Part shown: positions 25,425 through 38,550 of the stretch, piece by piece
How the letters are laid out: every line of letters begins with the position of its first letter
Position numbering within the stretch: position 1 is the first letter of the stretch
Assembly (NCBI GenBank): GCA_905182995.1
Contig: CAJJDP010000004.1
Span: 186,001 to 250,000 of the forward strand
Direction: 5' to 3'
DNA from: Paramecium octaurelia
Lineage: Eukaryota > Ciliophora > Oligohymenophorea > Peniculida > Parameciidae
DNA: 64,000 bases
Made by a program: the position numbers and the translations under genes
Notes under the pieces: generated by a model
Database searches by the model: none
Told to the model about the DNA's origin: nothing
The model's input: only the letters and a program-made list of their open reading frames with translations

Positions 25425-28400
25425 TCAACGAAGTGATAGGATTTAGCTTTATTAATTTGATTATGCTTCATAACCAATAGATAGGGATCCATTACCAATG
25501 TTCTGGAAACTATTATCCACATTTATAAATTAATGGAGTCCATTTATAATATATTCACGTTGTTGAGATAGTTTGATTTTCAATTATTTTTTTTTATAGG
25601 CCTAACGGAAGTCAAGAATATATTTCAATATATCTAATGCTACATTAGAAGTGATTATAAGTGTGAACAATCCAATGTGAACCCAACCTAAGATATTGAT
25701 TATTTCATCATCGAAATTCAAGCAATAAGGGAAAAAGGATGAGACTATTGATAAAAAAGTTATTTCTTTTATTAGTAGTCTAAATAATTCAATCTTCTGA
25801 GTTACAGGCTGTACAGTAATCAGATAACAACAAACGCTAATGCATAAAATTATTAATGAAATTGATTGAATAACAGCTGAATTATATAAAAAGCAAATAA
25901 TTGCCATGTAAATGGAGACTTTGATCATTGTAAATGGAATAAAGAATCTCGACCAATAGTCTGGTTTAACATTCTCATAAAAAATAGAATATCGATTAAC
26001 AGTCTCTGAGTTGTATTGTTTTTGTAAGACAACAACAGACTTGAATAAGAAGATATGAGGTATGATCATACAAATTAAAGCGTTGAAGGAGTTGAATGTT
26101 TCAAATAGACTTTCAACTTCGAATTGGAATTAATATTCTGGAAATTAACTATATGCACTATACATCAATTAATATTGTGATGAAATGAATACTTTGATTA
26201 ATCCTGAGTATATGAAGTAATTAGAAGATTTGAGAGAAAATTATTAAAGTAAGTTAAATATTTTATTTAACATTCTAAGTTAACTTAGCTTTTTTATTTT
26301 GAGTAATTTTTAATAGAAGAATTAAGTTAATCCAATATAAATTCGAGCTATTGCATAACAAAATATAGATAAAAACATTGTCAAGTAGAAACTTTTGGCA
26401 TTTACTAAAAAAAAGGCATTATTGAATTCAGTATCCTGTTTCTGAGCGTTTTTGGATTTAATAAATGGCACTTTGCCAACGTTTAATCTTTGAAAGAGAG
26501 AATCAATATTCAATTTATCATATAACGGTTAAAAAGAGACTACTTTAAACACTTTCAAATATGCATCCAAATGGGATGGAAATGGAACACTCATGTACCT
26601 AACATATGAAAGTTATTGAAGTAGTGTTAGCATATTAAAAAATAAGTCCAAATTTCCCATTAATACGGATAAAGAGGAGGATCCAATCAAGACATAGATC
26701 ATAATTTCGTTAAAAGCAATAGTGTTATTTAATCTTGAATATTACTCAAGAGACAATATTAAGGGTGTACCTAAATTAATAGTATCCATTAGTTAAGTAA
26801 GTTCATATTTTTCTGAATTAACAAGAATAGAGTTGATAAATTGAATGGTAGCTTAGGGGTAATCAACCTTTTCTAACAAGGTTATTTGGAATTTGTATTC
26901 TACAAACTGAAGGGAGAGAGAGGCTTCGAGAATGGGTTGGATCAATAACTGAAAATCAACATTATTAGTAACATTAACTTTGATGAAATCTTCGAATCTA
27001 AGGTACTATTTGAGTTTAACTTATTAATTAAACTTTAACCTAATGATTTATTAGGACTCTCTCTTTTAAGATAAATTTTCTAAGATGATTTTAGGATGTG
27101 AGATCATTTTGCATTCACTTATTTGAGTAAATTATGATTACTCACATTCCCAATCTTTTTCAACTTGGCAGACAGAATTACACCCATCATCATCATCTGT
27201 ATTCCCATCATCACATTATTCAAATGGTACCACCAACAAACCATTACCACAAACTGATCTGCATTATTTATTGTACTCTTCCCAACCGAATGCACATTTG
27301 TTACAGATACCAAAAATACAATCTAAACAATCTTAATGACATTGAAATCTGCATTCGTAACATCCATCATTTTATATAGTATTCATATCATCACACTCTT
27401 CCTAACCCACAATCAGTCCATCACCACATATTTCTAAACATTATCCATTTTAACTTAATTCAAACCCTTAATTACACTCTAAACAATTAAGTTTTATGCA
27501 TGAATTACATCCATATTAACATTAGAATCTGCACTTGTAACAACCATCATAAGGTAGTATATTACCATCATCACAGAGTTCTTAGTTACCTACTACGCCA
27601 TCCCCACAGATAGAAGAACATGACAAATAAATGCACTTCTAATTGGACTTATCCCATACACATATCTCATTATTTTAATCTTAAATACAAGCTTCTGGAG
27701 ATGAAATTGATTAGCATGTTGTAATGGTTACACAACCTCCTCCGATCTTATTTGTACACTAATCTAAGTAATCTTAACATTGTTGATGAGTCTTCAATGA
27801 ACTTGAGGCTACACTACAAGTTTTAACAGCACAACGAGTTTCATCCTCCAACCATATACAATCTTAATAATCAATTGAAAAAGTGCAGCCAGCCTTATTA
27901 GCATCTGAACAGAGTCCTCTCACCACACATTACAAGCCATCGGTTGTACACTTATGATTTTTCAAGGCTAATGAACAAGTAATATCTAGATCATATTTGT
28001 AATCATCGCATAATGATAATTTGCATACTTTTGTTTAACAGTTGTGATTAAATTATTCACATTCAATCAATTATTTTGTCAATTGATTAGCGTTGTGACA
28101 TAAAACTTCTTTACAATCACCACTAATTTGATCCCAAAAACATGCTACTTCAGATTTATTGGTTTGATTTGGAGTCAAACATTAGAATTTATTGTATTAA
28201 GAACAATTCTCCAATTTATTGATACATCCAGATCGATCTTCATTTATTGTGCATATTATACCAAATTACTCTTAGCATTGCTACAAAGTGTAAATACCCT
28301 TTGGAGCTTTCCTACAATTTTCCAAAATACAATTATTATTGATCCAACTGCATTGTTGTTTATTGACATCCAAATAGCACTATTCTTTTTTCTAATAGTT

Positions 28401-31337
28401 ATAACACCGATCCAAATCCATACAACTATGTGTGGAATCATAATTTAAAGTGCAATTTGAATTTAACTATTAACACTCAGTATGAGTAGTTAATGTCTCT
28501 TCTATAAGCTAACAAGAGAAGTCTATACATTTGCTTTAAGAAGGGCTCCAATAACATTGCTCTTTTTTATAATTTATTTTGCAATTCTCTTGGATTTTAT
28601 AATCTGAACAATTAGGGGCTAGAAATTAACAACCAGATGTAAAATCCTTTCTTTAACAATAATCATAAATTTGGTGACAATCGTATGTATAATATGTTGT
28701 AGTGTCTGAACAATGTTTGATTAAAATACAACTTTAGGAAGGTTCGTCTAGAATACATTATTATTGGCTACTTTAGCAACCTGTATATGATTTATCAGAT
28801 ATAGAATTACAATATGGCTCTAACATCTCACAATTTGAGGTGTTACTATTATAAATACAATTAAATTAAGCAGCTGAACATATCATTTAATTCAAATTTA
28901 CCACAGAACTACTACAAGGGGTAGCTGAGCAGCGCGAATTATCCCATTTGCATTTTTCATTAAGAGAATTATTTTGACATATTTTATTTTCTGTAATTGA
29001 ATTGCATGTAATTTATCTTTAAATGCAGACGTGCTATACAGTTACTAAAGTATTAGTAACTGTGGTGGTACTATTATGTGTACAAGATGGAGAATAATCT
29101 TTGCACTACTATTCACTAGATTAGATAGAACAGGATTTTTGTGTACAAGTAAGTGGAGCAGCATTCCATTAACAATTGTTTGTCTTTTATTTGTGCTTAC
29201 ATTCATTTTCACTAGTATAATTTGTACAGGAATCTTCACTAAAACAAGCTAATCCTTTTTTAAGTGTGCATTTAGGATTCCATGCTTAACATTCTTCATG
29301 AGATGTAAATTTCATATCTCTTGGAGTATCTCTGCATAGAGTATAAGCAGTATTATCTATTTAGCATAAATTAGGCGGTTTGAAAATGCAGGAGGACAGC
29401 CACATTTTACATAATACATTCGAAGTAACATTGCTGGCATTTTCACACGTGCGATCTTAACATTATTTGATTGCAACATTCCAATAGCATAATCCTTACT
29501 ATGAACCAATTAAACATTAAACTCTATCACTTAGACCCTAACAATTTTAGTGTTATTGAATGCATCCTCCATTCTCCTTAGGGATACATCTAAGATCATG
29601 ATATTGAACCCATTTTTGGCATTATGCAACTGTTTAAAAAGTTGAAGGAGCATTTTTGCAATTTTGAAATTCACAATAGTTCCCTTGAGAATTCCAATAA
29701 CAAGGAATTCCTTATATTGTATTTACACATTATATTTGATATTTGAAATATGTGCAATCGAAATCTTTGGTTATACATCCATTTCGATATGGAACTCCAT
29801 TTATTTTCCCCGCATTTATTGTGCATCTAACATCCCAATTTTCACATTCTTCATGAGTTACAAAATAAACAGAAGCAGATTCACATTTCTTATGCATACA
29901 CCCAGTTAATTAGATACATTTATTAAAAGTAGAATCAAAGTTGCATTGTGTTTCCTCTAAATGAGGACATTCCTTATTAATACATGTTTTATTGTAAATA
30001 CTAAAAGTACAAATTGATAATTTATTCTCACAATCGAATATTGTCTAATAAAATGGAAACTATAAATTCTAGCAAATTTCTTCCATACATTTTCCATTCT
30101 CAATCATGCATTTTCTATTCAGTTTGTCTTTTACACAACTCTTAAGATTTTAGATCTTTGAACAATCGTCAACATTCTCAATACAACCATTCCTTAACCC
30201 TCCTATACATGCATAATCATCTAGCCAACCTATGCAATCTATATGACTGTATTGCAAAGGGGCATCAGTACATTATTTAATTTTACAAACATTTTATTAA
30301 ATTTACCAAAAACACTATTTGCCTTCCAATTCCTTAATAGAATTACACGAATCTTCTGTTTCTAATTAATCACATTACTAAGGAGTTTCTTAACATCCTC
30401 CCTTCAATTTGGGAACACAAATGACATCATTACTTTGAAATGTCGAACATTCAATCATGGTGTTAATGAAACTCGGAGCACTTTGACAATTCTTTTATAA
30501 GCATTTTCCCTTATAAAATATACATTTATTTCCTTTTGAATCCTCAACACAAGAATATGAATTGTCATATTATTAGCATTCTAATTTCTTAATACATCTA
30601 TATCCATCTGTTGTGCAATCAGGATCAATCTTTTAGCATTCCTCAAAAATTGAAGATTATCTGTTTATACAAATATTCTCTATGCATTTATTCAAATTGC
30701 CATCCCAAAAACACTCAGTCTAATACAAATTAAAATAGCATTATTCTTTTTACGTATATTAATTGCAGAATTATTTTGAAATCTCACAACCCCCTTTTAA
30801 TGAAATTGTACATTTCTCCATCTATTTTCTACAATCCCTATCCACATTTAAGTGAATAGGAAGTTCATTACATTCCTATACATCTTCACAAAAATACTAA
30901 TCATCCCGTCTCACCCATTTACAATATTTCCCCATTGAATTAAGCTTTAAACAAGCTATCTAAGTTAAATAATCGGAACATAATCCCTTTTACATACATT
31001 TATTGCCATCAGAAATACACTACAATGAAGATTAATCACATTTTTCTTGCATAAAATTTTCACAACTCAAAAATTCTATACATTTTCCCAAATAAAATGC
31101 ACAACTGTTCTCTTATATGCAATCTTCCTCTGCAAATTGAGCACAGTGTGACGTGATTAGATTCTGAGTTGAATAATCAGGGGCTTATAAACACTTTTCT
31201 TCACTTTAATTCCAAAAGCATTTGGCAGAATTGTCGCAAGCTTCCTTTTGAATTATATGAACACATTCACATAAAAAGGACGTTGCTTGTAAAATTGTGA
31301 CTTAAGCTAAAAAGCAAACCAATAAAGAGAGAGTCAT
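25425..31337 (-). CDS. Giant cysteine-rich surface protein with DUF4215-type repeats and C-terminal membrane domain
   Basis: An intronless frame of exactly 1,971 codons. The start MTLSLLVCFLAQVTILQATS is a signal peptide. About 1,300 residues follow with regularly spaced Cys/Trp, for example CFWNQSEEKC, CYWNVAIKQC and CLIGSQQGLC, the style of Paramecium surface antigens. Three Myxococcus-Cys-type (DUF4215) units then appear: CGDGVVGNQELCDDGN, CGDGLIVGQEECDDMN and CGNGLLVVPFEQCDDGN, each with DGCxxxC. The last ~500 residues hold several membrane spans (IMIYVLIGSSSLSVLMGNLD, SFYLTMFLSIFCYAIARIYI, MAIICFLYNSAVIQSISLII). It is likely a cell-surface receptor or adhesin; ligand unknown. Confidence 0.88.
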
Positions 31338-31675
31338 TTTTATAATAAAGATTTGATTATTTTAAGTTATAGGTGAACCTATGTTTATTTCTAGTTTAAT
31401 ACTAAATATTATGATAAAAACTAAACTATGAATTCATTAGACGGATTTATTAACAAATAAGGCCCTATTTTCCATATAGGTTAAACTTAAAAATGAAATA
31501 AATAGCCATTATTTACAGAGGGAGGTTTCAAGTTATTAGGCGTTAAATGATGAAACTTCATTATTTCAAGTTTAATTTAAAGAAAATATTTATTCTAAAA
31601 TTTTGTGTTTTTATTATAAATTAATTTAATTTTTTTAATAATATAATATTATATTTTAAATACATCATTAAGACA
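31338..31675. other. Intergenic region, no gene seen
   Basis: About 340 AT-rich bases between two minus-strand genes. It should contain the promoter of the giant surface-protein gene. I see no coding frame or RNA. Confidence 0.5.
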
Positions 31676-33303
31676 TCAGAATTATTTTAAATTTAAAAGA
31701 TAGAGATCATTAAAAGACATAGTATGTCTATCACCTCCAAAGAGAACCATTTAATTATCGAATATTGCAACTGCATGTCCATCTCGAGCGCATGGTTTTT
31801 TCCCATGTATAGTATTTTAGCCATTACTTAAAGGGAGAAGAAATCTATGTATGAGTCATTGAATAGTACTTTGATACAATCTATTATCCAAATTCGGTTA
31901 ATGCACCTTTTGCCAATTTTAGATCCTGTTTTGGATTTCCTATTAAAATAATTGAGGTTTTTAATTTTTCAGTGACATTACAATCATCTTAGAATATTGC
32001 TCTTTTATTGATTTCAACATCAAAGAGTTTTAACATAGCTTCTTTCTTTTTAAATTTTTATAATTGTTTTCTTTCCTAAACATAATTTATAGTTGTATTA
32101 ATAGATGAATTATTGTTCTTATAATCGCAGCGCTGTAAGCCATTCTAATTGTTATAAAAGCATGAATTCTGAGATTGAGAAGAGGATCTGACTTTCTTAG
32201 GTGATGAACAGGGAGATTTCCTTAAACTTAAGGGTCTTACAAAGGATGGCAACTTGATGGATCTCCTTTTATTGAAGCTGTTTCGATTAGATTTGGTGGG
32301 AGAGGGAACTTCTAATTCTTTTCTTCTAGAAGTATCTTTATTAATCATTTTCCATTCTTATAGATTTATTTGAAATTTATATAAATCATCCAATTCCCAT
32401 GTTATGTCGTGAATGCCTCCAAACAGAACCAGTTCATTTTAATAGCTTATTAATGAATGTCCAGATCGAGTCATTGGAATATCACTCAAACTGTTAACAG
32501 GAATGAAATGCCACTCTTATTTTGAGAAATCAAATTTCCACAAATCATTGTAACGCAAATCTCCATTCTTACCTCCAAACATATAGAGAATCTAATCATG
32601 AATGGCTATGGAACTACCGTCTCTTGGAGAAGGTTGTCTTCCCTTGGATTTATTTAATTTAATCCAACTATTTAATTTGAAATTAAACGAATATAAATCA
32701 TTGGAATGTTTAAATGTATCTGCAGTGTAAAAGCCTCCAAATATAATTAACTGATCATTATAAACAGTAGCACAATAGTTATCTAATGGTTATGGGTAAG
32801 AATCATTTATGCTCAATTTCTTCCAAAATTTTAGATTGACGTCATGAACAAATATTTCATTTGTAGTAATAGAATCAGCTATTTGTCCACCAAATAAATA
32901 GAGACTATCCTTGAAAGCACAAAGTGTATGGCAACAACGAGGACCTGGCTCATATTCACATTTGATATTTTGCCAATAGAAGTATTCAGCTCTCAAATTC
33001 AGTTTGTAAAAGTCCTTCAAAATTCCTTCAGCACTCTAATATCCTCCGTATAAGTATAAGCTAAGTAAGTACAAACAATTACTCGTTTTGATGAATAGTA
33101 ATTGCACAGTTCGATCGAGGACTAAGGTTCTTGCCTTTTATTTTGCATTCCTGCCATTTAGGGTCTAGTTAGTCTTATATAGCTTTTGTCACCAAAGGGA
33201 GATATTTGTATTGAGATTCTTAAGTTTGTGAGTCAGTGGGACTTACTGGGCCGAGAATAATAGAATCCTCTCTCCTTTATTATTATGATCTGTTTGAATA
33301 CAT
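31676..33303 (-). CDS. Kelch-repeat beta-propeller protein
   Basis: Introns of 22 (33061-33082) and 25 nt (31845-31869) give 526 residues. Kelch blades are plain: LYGGYQSAEGIL, PRCCHTLCAFKDSLYLFGGQ, NDQLIIFGGFY, PRDGSSIAIHDQILYMFGGK, RSGHSLISYQNELVLFGG, and after a basic Ser-rich insertion (KSNRNSFNKRRSIKLPSFVR) a final ARDGHAVAIFDNQMVLFGGD. The insertion between blades 5 and 6 is large and phosphosite-like. Kelch propellers are protein-binding scaffolds; the partner is unknown. Confidence 0.92.
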
Positions 33304-33492
33304 GGCTTTTGGTTAGAACAATATTTCGCTAAAATAAAAATTATTGATTAGATGTTTTGGATTGCAATCCAAATAATTGCACAGTTTATAAATTCAATAT
33401 GATTAAACACTAAAGATGATTAAAAATATATAATAAAATATACATTGGATAATAAATAAAGAAGAAATAATTTGTTATATTAAATTTATTTT

Positions 33493-34363
33493 ATGATATC
33501 TCTTTATTATATTCTAAACTTTCTCTTAATTAGCATATATCCAGTTTCCAGGATTTTCAGACTGTTCAACTTCTTTATTTTGGATGTGCCAGATGAATTA
33601 GGTACCACCAGAGAAAACTCAATATTTTATACAATCATGGCATTTGCTGTGATAAAATACTTAAGAAGTTATTCTACTATATAATATTTGAGCTCACTTT
33701 TTTTTACAATCAAAATTGCATTAATAACAAGTTATTTGTTTGTGGATGCTAAAATTAGTTTATTATATGGAGGGGCTTGTTTGGCCATATTTGTTTTATG
33801 TAGTGAGCCTAAATTTGATGGCAAAACGAAAATCCAAGACATTGAAGAGATCAAGGAGTTTGAAGAACTGGTTGGAGTCAAATTTAGAGATAATGAAGAT
33901 GGAGATATTATTGAGGAATTGAATGAGAGATTTACTAAAAAATAAAAAGGTAAAGAAAAAAACAAGAAAACATAAAACTATAAAATGACTGAAATGGTGT
34001 TTGCTGAGTTTTATGTTGATTGGGCAGATACTTGTAACTATGTATTACTTTATTTCTATTCATTTCAAGACTAAGGAAATTTGGGCTAATTTTTCGTGTA
34101 AATATACAACAAATGGATTGAAATTTATTTCAATTAACTTAGCTAAAATACCAAGATTGGCTGAATGTTATAGGATCAATACAAGTGCTATGTCTAGATA
34201 ACTACCTACTGTGATTCTGTTTGAAGATGGAGAGGAGGCATAGCGATTTCCTCCCATCGATGAAAAAACAAATAAAATTCCAAAAGTATTAAAATATGGA
34301 AAGAAAGAACTGCAAAGTTACTTTGATCTAGAAAAAAGATATCTGGCAACAAGAGATCTATGA
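33493..34363 (+). CDS. TMX2: TMX2-like thioredoxin-related transmembrane protein
   Basis: A 28-nt intron (34042-34069) gives 280 residues. The N-terminal half has three or four membrane spans (LYYILNFLLISIYPVSRIF, LLYGGACLAIFVLC). A thioredoxin-like domain follows: VFAEFYVDWADTCNY, LKFISINLAKIPRLAECYRI, then SRQLPTVILFEDGEEAQRF, matching TMX2 order. The active-site region is WADTCNY, with one Cys and no CxxC, so disulfide exchange is doubtful. TMX2 sits in ER/mitochondria-contact membranes. This protein lacks the long acidic C-terminus of animal TMX2. Confidence 0.85.
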
Positions 34364-34527
34364 GTTTATTTACATTTGGTACATTAACACTTTTATTTTA
34401 ATTATTGAACAAATGGATTCCCCTGATTCTTTTATTATGATAGATATCTTTATAAACCTATCAATTTTAAAAGTAAGTATGAGATTTTCTGGTAATATTA
34501 TAAAACAATTAGAATAAGTAAATAATA

Positions 34528-35886
34528 TCATTGCTTTTATTATTAAATAAGTCTAACTATTTCAAGTTACAAAGTTTTATCTTCAGCTTTTGAAACCAAA
34601 CTATTTCTTACTTTTTTTTGTAATTGATTCAAATTGTCTTTTATATAGCCTAATATTTAAAAAATCTCATTTACCTTTTCTTAAAAGTTGATGTATTCCT
34701 TCTAAACTAGAGTGTAAACTAGAATCATTTCTATTTAATTGAGTATAATATTTAAACAACATTCCTTTTTTGATTAAATATTTAATTTCATAGTCCAAAT
34801 CAAATTCTATGACTCTATTAAAAATTTAAGCAAAATTGGCGATTGCCTTCTAATCATAAAAGGCAAAAAGATTATTTATGATTTATTGATTTTTGATAAC
34901 TTCCTTAATTAGATCAGAATCTTGATGTATTAATCCGTAAAGGCTTTATGTATATAAGTCTGTTAAACTATAATTGTGTTTATCAACATTAATGTTAAAA
35001 AATTACAAAATACTATTTGAAGTAAGCTCTTTGGATTATGGTGAGTACTATTTTAAAAAAGAAAGCAAAGAAATAATATAACATTACGTTAATTCACTGT
35101 TTGTAGATACAATTTTGAAAATTTTTCTTAAAATACTTAAAATTTAACCTTCTAAAAGAATATTTGATACATACTACTCTTCTGGTGATTTATTTATAAA
35201 ATATATCAGTTTCTTTAAATAAAATAAAGGTTCGCATGAATCAGTTTAAAGAATATATTTGCAAATTAGTTGCAAATGCTAATCCATATAACTCAATAGA
35301 ATACTTCTTTACTTTGAGCATGTCTACCTATTTCTAATATTAGATTAAAATAGTCATGAGAATCGATCTTGATTCTTTTGGACAAATTAATTAAAATAGG
35401 CAAAGCACCTATATCATTCAAATACTTTTTAGATACTAATCCTAAGAGTGAAAATGACTTTTAACAAATTTCCATGTTTTCATCTTGTAATCTATCAAGT
35501 AAATAGGGAACCCCCAAATTTTGGATCAAGGGCTTTGCAAAACTCTCTTCATTTTTAAAAGCCATTAAGTTAAATAAATCTACATTAAGTTATCAAGAAA
35601 CTGTACCCAAAATTAGCATAGTGGTTAAAGTAGATAAGTTTTGGTTAAGAGCTAGTAGAAGCAAAGGAATTTATTATTAGAGCAAATATTAATCGTTTTA
35701 TGAGATTGAGGAGGACTTCCATAAATTGATTGCATTGTTTAATTAATGTTAGAGTAGTGCTAAATCCTCAAATGCAAAATTTAGATTTTTTAACTCCTAT
35801 TCTTTAATGATATTGTTTTAAATGCTCTTTTATAATTGATCATTCATCTGAGTCCACACTTCTGTGGAAGGGTATGTTTTATTCAT
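34528..35886 (-). CDS. Armadillo-like helical repeat protein
   Basis: Introns of 27, 26 and 25 nt give 426 residues. The chain is almost entirely helical repeats of about 40 residues: KPLIQNLGVPYLLDRLQDEN, ICQKSFSLLGLVSKKYLND, IGALPILINLSKRI, LTDLYTQSLYGLIHQDSDLI, KQYSPQSKELTSNSILQFF. The GxxPxLxxLL style is armadillo/importin-alpha-like. There is no importin-beta-binding basic N-terminus, so it is not simply importin alpha. Probably a protein-binding scaffold. Confidence 0.75.
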
Positions 35887-36061
35887 TTTAATTAAAAAAA
35901 TACAACATTTTATTTACGAATAAATGGGACTATGTAAAAAGAATGGAAATTGATTTAAATTTTATCAATTGCAAATTCAATTAAAACACAATATTTAGAA
36001 TTTATAGACTTTATTCCATTTTCTTAAATTCTTGATTATAATAATAAAATAATAAAAAAAA

Positions 36062-37576
36062 ATGCAGCCGCCTAGTTCAGAAGAGGACATATTGAATTTT
36101 ATGGCCGTTACCGGGTGTTAGGATTATGAGAAAGCATAGTCTTACATTTAAATGGCTGAAAATAAGCTTGATGTATTGAGAAACTTTATTTAGAATGCAA
36201 TTCAACTCTATATGGATTTTGAGGGAGGTCAAGGTCAAAGCGCCTAATAGAAGATATAATAAGATTAATAATAATAGAGGTCAACCATTTAAGAAACTCC
36301 AAAGGGTATAATCTATTGCTTATAGATAAAGGAAATGTTTAAAGATCTAATTAAGGTAATTCCAGATAACCTCAAGATGTCGCATTAATAGAAAAATATC
36401 GGAAATATTCAGAAGAAAAGAGAGCAAAAGATGAAGGCATAATGAAAAAAACTCTCCAATTAGGTGCGAATTTATTCTCTTATTTTTGTAATGTTCATGA
36501 TTTTACTTAGTTAATAATGCACCTAATTACGGTAATGAATTCTTGCAATACCTCAAAAAATACTAGATTCAAACAGAGATTGCATTTCAATCTGGAAATT
36601 TCAAGGACAAAATGTAGAAAGCGAATGAAGAAACTAGGCCATTATTAGTTTATTTACATAATCATTAAAGTTTATCGATATTGTAGAAAATGTCTAGTTG
36701 CAAGCCCTTTAGCTCAATTCTAAATAAAAATTACAATATAGTTGGATTCTTGAATAGTCCATAGGTTTATGAGCAATTACCAAATAAACCAGATCCCCCT
36801 GCAATTTTAATTTATAAATTAGATATAGTAGATGAAATTGTGTTAATGGAACAATTTTCTTTATCGATAGATACCAATTTTGAAGAAGTAGCATAAAAAA
36901 TAAAGACATTAAAGGCTACCTTCAATAAGGAATATATTTATATAGAAAATATCAAAAAGGAAGTCAATTCTCCTAATTAACCCAACCTATATCAAAGTCA
37001 CTATTATTAACAAAGTTTCCACTAAGTTTAGTAGTAATAGCAATCTCAAGTTTAGAGATAGAAGGAAGATTAAAGGGAAAGAGATTTATTAATTTAATAA
37101 TAAAAAGAAGCATATCGTTTTGCTGAATAATAAGCTATAGAGAAAAAAAGAAAGGACGAAGAATTAAGATTGTAAGAATAAGCCAAATAATTTGAGTAAT
37201 AGTAGAAAGAAGTATTATAAAATTATCTATTTGTTTAGGAGTAAAGATTATTGAAAAAAGCTTAATTATTATCTAATCTACCTGAAGAACCTTAGAATTC
37301 AGAAGGCATTTCGATTCTGTTCCGATTTATAAATGCAACAAGAACCAGAAGGTTTAATTTTAATGATAAAATCTAAGTATATGTGATTTATATAGATAGG
37401 TCTTATTTGATTTTGTAGAAAGTCAAGAAGACGATTGTTTTAATGATCCACATTCCCAAATTGATTTAATATAAAATTTCCCAAGACTATCATTAAAGGA
37501 CAAGACAGAATCCATCATAAGCGAAGTGTTTGTTGATTCTGAAATGGAATAATTAATTGTAGATGAACAAGAGTGA
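36062..37576 (+). CDS. UBA-UAS-UBX protein (FAF/UBXN family)
   Basis: The N-terminus MQPPSSEEDILNFMAVTGCQ and DYEKAQSYIQMAENKLDVLR is a UBA-like helix bundle. The UAS (thioredoxin-like) domain follows: KKTLQLGANLFSYF, NEFLQYLKKY, RPLLVYLHNH, YNIVGFLNSPQVYEQLPNKP. A charged coiled coil (AYRFAEQQAIEKKRKDEELR) precedes a UBX domain: LLSNLPEEPQNSEGISILFR, FINATRTRRFNFNDKI. The order matches FAF1/FAF2, p97 (Cdc48) cofactors in ERAD and protein extraction. Introns of 23 and 23 nt are clear; the first is 26 nt, or 20 nt with equal phase. 480 or 482 residues. Confidence 0.88.
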
Positions 37577-37607
37577 TTATTAAATTATCATTTATTAATT
37601 ATACTTA

Positions 37608-38295
37608 ATGAGCGAATCGTTAAATTTTAACCTTAAGTTATATAGAGAAAGATTGGCAGAAAAATACTCGAAATCTCCCGTAGAAACAAGATTTGATTCC
37701 TCCATTAATGGTATTGAAAGTCAAAGGAAAACTCCAATTAAAAAAGATAAGACCAAGTATTTATAAGTTGAATAAACAGTACTCCTTCGTTAAACAATTT
37801 AGTAAATAAATTGCAGGAATACAGTAACAAAAAAGGAAAATAAAACGATTCTTTTTTATTTAAATCAGGTAAAAGTAATCAAAATTCTTCTCCAAGTAAA
37901 ATCAATGGATTACATTAAAAGTAAATATCAAATAAGTTACACCTAGAATATAATCAATATCCTCATTATCACCTCCCCCTTAATAAAATAACTTATAATT
38001 TCCAGCCAAGGGTCATTAATATTCAATAACCTAATTTAGTGGAATAGTTTCACCTTAGAAACAAAGCTTTATAAGTCCAACTCATTTTTCCTAAATTACT
38101 GATAGATATGAGCATTAAGAGCCGACCACCGATATCTCAAGTCTTATTCCTTTGCATGAAATAGTGAATATGCGTACAAAATTAGAAAATGCAAATATCA
38201 ATGTAGCCAGCATTACATCAACATACTTGACAGAATTTATTAAGTTAGCCAATACTATACATCAACAACTGAGAGTGAATAAAAAACAAGGGTGA
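37608..38295 (+). CDS. Hypothetical Ser/Gln/Pro-rich protein
   Basis: Introns of 23 and 26 nt give 212 residues. Mostly disordered composition (SPSKINGLHQKIQSISSLSP, GIVSPQKQSFISPTHFSQ) with a helical C-terminus (SSLIPLHEIVNMRTKLENAN, LTEFIKLANTIHQQLRV). No family recognised. It starts 31 nt after the UBX gene stop, head to tail. Confidence 0.65.
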
Positions 38296-38550
38296 AGTAT
38301 TGAATTTTTTTAATAATTTCAATATATATTTATATCATCAACTTCTTTATCCTAAAGTATTTAATTAACTTCAAGTAGAATTAGTATTATTTTTGGCTAT
38401 TTTGGAATTTTATTAAATGCAGAGTTTGGTGTGGTTTCTGTAATATGATTTCAAGTAGAGCTTATCTAAAAAGCGAAAAATAGATGTTTCTTGTGAAATA
38501 TAAAGTTATCTCATTTATGTTTATATTATCTTTGAATAATACGTATTTTA

